DNA of 7,370 nucleotides, taken from NCBI GenBank assembly GCA_021821565.1, contig JAKACI010000074.1, positions 1 through 7,370 on the forward strand. The letters run 5' to 3'. Made by a program: the position numbers and the translations under genes. The DNA comes from a bacterium (GTDB taxonomy: Bacteria > SZUA-79 > Acidulodesulfobacterales > Acidulodesulfobacteraceae). The notes beneath the pieces were generated by a model, which did not search any database, was not told the origin of the DNA, and saw nothing but the letters and a program-made list of their open reading frames with translations. This document shows positions 4,909 through 7,370 of this stretch, one piece after another; position 1 is the first letter of the stretch; each line of letters begins with the position of its first letter.

Positions 4909-6813
4909 ATGAAATTAATTAATAAAATTAATCCAAAATTAGATCTTTCATACTTTAAAAGATCGGGACATACCGAAATATCCTCTATACTTAACTGGAA
5001 CGGCGTCGTTTTGCTTGACGACAAGGATAATAAAGTTGACCTTGCAAGGTGTTATATGCAGGAGCTCCAAAAGATTTCCTGCGGTGTTTGTACCCCATGT
5101 ATGATTGGAACTTCGGTTGCCTCCGATATTCTTGAACATATCTGCAACGGTCGTGCTATTTTGGAAGATTTAGATAGATTAAGGAATCAATGCGATTGGA
5201 TTTTATCGTCTTCTAAATGTACCGTGGGGAATATGGGACCATTGGCCGTTACCGAGCTAATTGATAATTTTAGAGATGATTTTGAAAAAGCGATAATAAA
5301 TAAAGAAATTATACCGAAAGGAAATTATATAGTTCATGTTACCGCTCCTTGTATTAACGGCTGTCCGTCAAAACTTGACATTCCAAACTGGATTGAAAGA
5401 GTCAGAGACGGCAGATTCGAAGATGCCCTTGAATCTGCCAGAAGAAGTACCCCGTTAGCGGGTATTTTAGGTAGAAGCTGTTTTCATCCATGTCAGGATA
5501 ATTGCCGCAGAGCAAATGTAGATGAACCTATTCAGATATGTTTAATTAGAAGATTTGCCGCCGATAATGAATTTTATTCTAATATTAAGCCAAAGTTTAA
5601 AATTAAAGATAATGGAATTCAGGTAGCAATCGTAGGTTCTGGCCCCGCAGGTTTAAGCTGTGCATATTATTTGCGTCTAATGGGATACAAGCCTGTTATA
5701 TTTGAAGCATTACCCGTTTTGGGCGGTATGATGAACGTAGGTATCCCAAAGTTCAGGCTTCCGCAAGAATTCTTAGATAAAGAAATTGATTATGTTCTTT
5801 CAACGGGAATTGATTATAAATTAAATCAAAGGCTTGGAACGGATTTTAAGATACAGAATCTTTTTGAACAAAATTTTAAAGCTGTTTTCCTTGCGGTTGG
5901 TGCTCATAAAGGACAAAATATCGGCTTACCCGGAGAAAACGATAATCTTAAAGGTTTTTATGAAGGAGTTAAATTTTTACGCGATGTTACACTTGGAAAC
6001 AAAATAGATATCGGCAATAAAGTCATAATAGAAGGCGGAGGTAACGTTGCCATAGATTGCTGCAGGACTGCAATTAGGATAGGGTTTAAGGAAGTTATAG
6101 TCGTATATAGAAGATCTAGAGAACAGATGCCTGCGGCGGACTATGAGGTTGATCCTGCAATTAAAGAAGGCGTTAAATTTGAATTTTTAACCAATCCCGT
6201 AAGCATTATTCAAGAAAATGGAGTCGTTAAAGGGGTAAGATGTATAAAAATGAAGCTTGGAGACCCTGATGCAAGTGGCAGAAGAAGTCCTATAGAGATA
6301 AAAGGAAGCGATTTTGATATTGAGTGTGATTCATTTATTATGGCAATCGGGCAGGTACCCGATTTTGATTTTTTGAAAGATACGCCGCAGATTAAAACAG
6401 ATAAGGGCAAAACAATAATAGCAGACAAATTTACGCATATGACTGATATGCCCGGAGTTTTTGCCGGGGGAGACGCTTTTACCGGTCCTATTAGCATAGT
6501 TGATTCAAATCGTGACGGTAAAAATGCCGCAAGAAGAATAGACCAATATATAAGAACAGGTTCGTTTGAAGCAACAGACGATTGCCTTTTCGAATATTTT
6601 TTTGAAGAGATTGGTGTTTACGACAAAAAAGAGGTTATAGATTATACTGATTTCCCAAAAGGAAATCTTGCGGCTAAACAAGTGGAAGAACCTGTTAAAA
6701 ACATTATGAATAATTTTGCGGAGATTGATAAGGGTTTAACAAGTGACGACGTTATTTATGAATCTACAAGGTGTATGAGGTGTTATTTTCTTATGCTTGT
6801 AAAGTTTGAATAA
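4909..6813 (+). CDS. NuoF-type Fe-S domain fused to GltD/SfrB-like FAD-NAD(P)H oxidoreductase
   Basis: Predicted cytosolic electron-input subunit: it would oxidise NAD(P)H at FAD and pass electrons through Fe-S clusters to NuoG. The 634 residues fall into three parts. Residues about 25-130 match the end of NuoF: a partial SLBB-like stretch (GVVLLDD...VDLAR) and the N3-type ligands Cys58, Cys61, Cys64 (SCGVCTPC) and Cys104 (SKCTVGNMGP). Residues 140-225 are a Fer4_20 (DPYD domain II-like) cluster domain with APCINGCP (Cys148, Cys152) and GRSCFHPCQDNCRR (Cys191, Cys195, Cys199). Residues 238-545 are a GltD-type disulfide-reductase fold: FAD loop GSGPAG (243-248), dinucleotide loop GGGNVA (376-381), VYRRSREQMPA (399-409), and FAD-binding GVFAGGDAF (516-524). 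A C-terminal RCMRC (621-625) ends the protein. NuoF's FMN/NADH domain is absent. The layout resembles SfrB of Geobacter. It sits where nuoE and nuoF normally are. The ATG follows an in-frame TAA at 4900, so no upstream domain is hidden. Domain calls are secure; NADPH preference and the complex I role are inferred. Confidence 0.88.
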   Translation: MKLINKINPKLDLSYFKRSGHTEISSILNWNGVVLLDDKDNKVDLARCYMQELQKISCGVCTPCMIGTSVASDILEHICNGRAILEDLDRLRNQCDWILSSSKCTVGNMGPLAVTELIDNFRDDFEKAIINKEIIPKGNYIVHVTAPCINGCPSKLDIPNWIERVRDGRFEDALESARRSTPLAGILGRSCFHPCQDNCRRANVDEPIQICLIRRFAADNEFYSNIKPKFKIKDNGIQVAIVGSGPAGLSCAYYLRLMGYKPVIFEALPVLGGMMNVGIPKFRLPQEFLDKEIDYVLSTGIDYKLNQRLGTDFKIQNLFEQNFKAVFLAVGAHKGQNIGLPGENDNLKGFYEGVKFLRDVTLGNKIDIGNKVIIEGGGNVAIDCCRTAIRIGFKEVIVVYRRSREQMPAADYEVDPAIKEGVKFEFLTNPVSIIQENGVVKGVRCIKMKLGDPDASGRRSPIEIKGSDFDIECDSFIMAIGQVPDFDFLKDTPQIKTDKGKTIIADKFTHMTDMPGVFAGGDAFTGPISIVDSNRDGKNAARRIDQYIRTGSFEATDDCLFEYFFEEIGVYDKKEVIDYTDFPKGNLAAKQVEEPVKNIMNNFAEIDKGLTSDDVIYESTRCMRCYFLMLVKFE

Positions 6814-6961
6814 AATTATAATACAATTATCTTAAAGCTGTTATATTAAATATTATATATTATTTATGTGTTTATTTTTATTAATTATTTAGTTTATTTC
6901 ATAATTTGCTTTATTTTTTAATTTTATTTATATTATATGAATGTAATAGGGAATATACCAA
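6814..6961. other. 148-base AT-rich spacer before nuoG
   Basis: Almost entirely A and T, with no gene. A weak promoter-like pair exists (TTGCTT at 6906-6911, TATATT at 6929-6934, 17-base spacing), but only the -10 hexamer is a good match and such words are frequent here. AGGGA at 6948-6952, nine bases before the GTG at 6962, is a modest ribosome binding site. The in-frame stops TAA 6944 and TAG 6947 exclude an earlier nuoG start. Confidence 0.5.
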
Positions 6962-7370
6962 GTGGATATTGAAATTACAATAAACGGCAAAAAAATAATG
7001 ACTGAATCGGGTCTTACTATTCTTGAAGCGGCGTCTCAAGCCGGCATAAAAATTCCTGTTTTATGTTATTTAAGGCGCCTTAGACCGATTGGTTCTTGCA
7101 GAATCTGCGTGGTTGAGGTTAAAGGGGTTAAAAATCCTCTTCCGTCTTGCGTTGCAAAAGTAAAAGAAGGCTATGAAATCTTAACCGATACGGAAAAAGT
7201 ATGGGATGTAAGAAAAGAAGTATTGTCGCATCTTTTATTAGATCATCCTCTAGACTGTCCTGTTTGTGATAAATCCGGAGAATGCAGTTTGCAGGACCTT
7301 TCATTCGAATTTGGAATTACAACCCAGAAAAATAAAAAGATATTTCCCGATAGAACTCATATATTTAAAA
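6962..7370 (+). CDS. nuoG: NADH-quinone oxidoreductase subunit G, N-terminal part (cut by window end)
   Basis: Fe-S subunit at the head of the complex I electron wire, here only its first 136 residues. The N-terminus is a plant-type [2Fe-2S] ferredoxin domain with Cys35, Cys46, Cys49 and Cys63 (PVLCY, GSCRICVVEV, LPSC). It is followed by the His-Cys3 cluster motif typical of NuoG and [FeFe] hydrogenases: His95, Cys99, Cys102, Cys108 (HPLDCPVCDKSGECSLQD). The frame stays open to the edge. I chose the GTG at 6962 because in-frame stops lie 15-18 bases upstream, the ferredoxin fold begins straight after it, and AGGGA lies nine bases before. The next gene upstream is the GltD-like fusion, so this could equally be an SfrA-like or formate-dehydrogenase-type NuoG homologue; the missing C-terminal part, with or without molybdopterin ligands, would tell. 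Confidence 0.9.
   Translation, partial: MDIEITINGKKIMTESGLTILEAASQAGIKIPVLCYLRRLRPIGSCRICVVEVKGVKNPLPSCVAKVKEGYEILTDTEKVWDVRKEVLSHLLLDHPLDCPVCDKSGECSLQDLSFEFGITTQKNKKIFPDRTHIFK

Noticed and set aside
4948..5139. Minus-strand 63-codon frame opposite the flavoprotein gene
   Set aside because: Antisense shadow of a conserved Fe-S domain; no motif of its own.
6210..6497. Minus-strand 95-codon frame opposite the flavoprotein gene
   Set aside because: Antisense shadow of the conserved FAD domain; no motif of its own.
6937..6972. 11-residue frame (MNVIGNIPSGY) overlapping the nuoG start, considered as a leader peptide
   Set aside because: No ribosome binding site and no attenuator-like structure; overlap with the GTG start is probably coincidental.

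Overview
The window is a strongly AT-rich bacterial segment with all genes on the + strand. It holds the 3' part of a cytosolic M17 leucyl aminopeptidase gene (pepA), a 493-base gene-free stretch, and then the start of a complex I (NADH-quinone oxidoreductase, nuo) cluster. Lysine, asparagine and isoleucine codons are abundant and the gaps between genes are almost pure A/T. The complex I context and an SfrB-like flavoprotein would fit an anaerobic, deltaproteobacteria-like or candidate-phylum lineage. That taxonomic guess is weak; nothing here identifies the organism firmly.

Layout: 1-1607 is pepA, whose reading frame is open to the left edge, so its start lies outside the window. 1608-2100 holds a 158-bp element with perfect 18-bp terminal inverted repeats (a MITE-like candidate), a short degenerate 'ATTCCC-N8-GGGAAT'-type palindrome, AT-rich hairpins and a possible promoter. 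2101-4801 carries nuoA, nuoB, nuoC and nuoD. nuoA and nuoB overlap by 10 bases; the later genes are separated by 70-148-base AT-rich spacers. 4909-6813 encodes a 634-residue fusion of a NuoF-type iron-sulfur domain to a GltD-like FAD/NAD(P)H oxidoreductase. 6962 to the right edge is the N-terminus of nuoG, truncated by the window.

How it fits together: NuoA is a membrane subunit. NuoB, C and D form the connecting module that carries the N2 cluster and the quinone pocket. NuoG starts the electron wire. In the usual order nuoE and nuoF, which make the FMN/NADH-oxidising head, lie between nuoD and nuoG. Here there is no nuoE and no NuoF FMN/NADH Rossmann domain. The only gene in that slot is the GltD/SfrB-like flavoprotein, which keeps just the NuoF 4Fe-4S domain. 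I infer a complex I variant whose electron-input head has been exchanged for an FAD-dependent, probably NADPH-preferring dehydrogenase feeding NuoG. This is the most interesting content of the window. The remaining subunits (nuoH to nuoN) would be expected downstream, outside the window.
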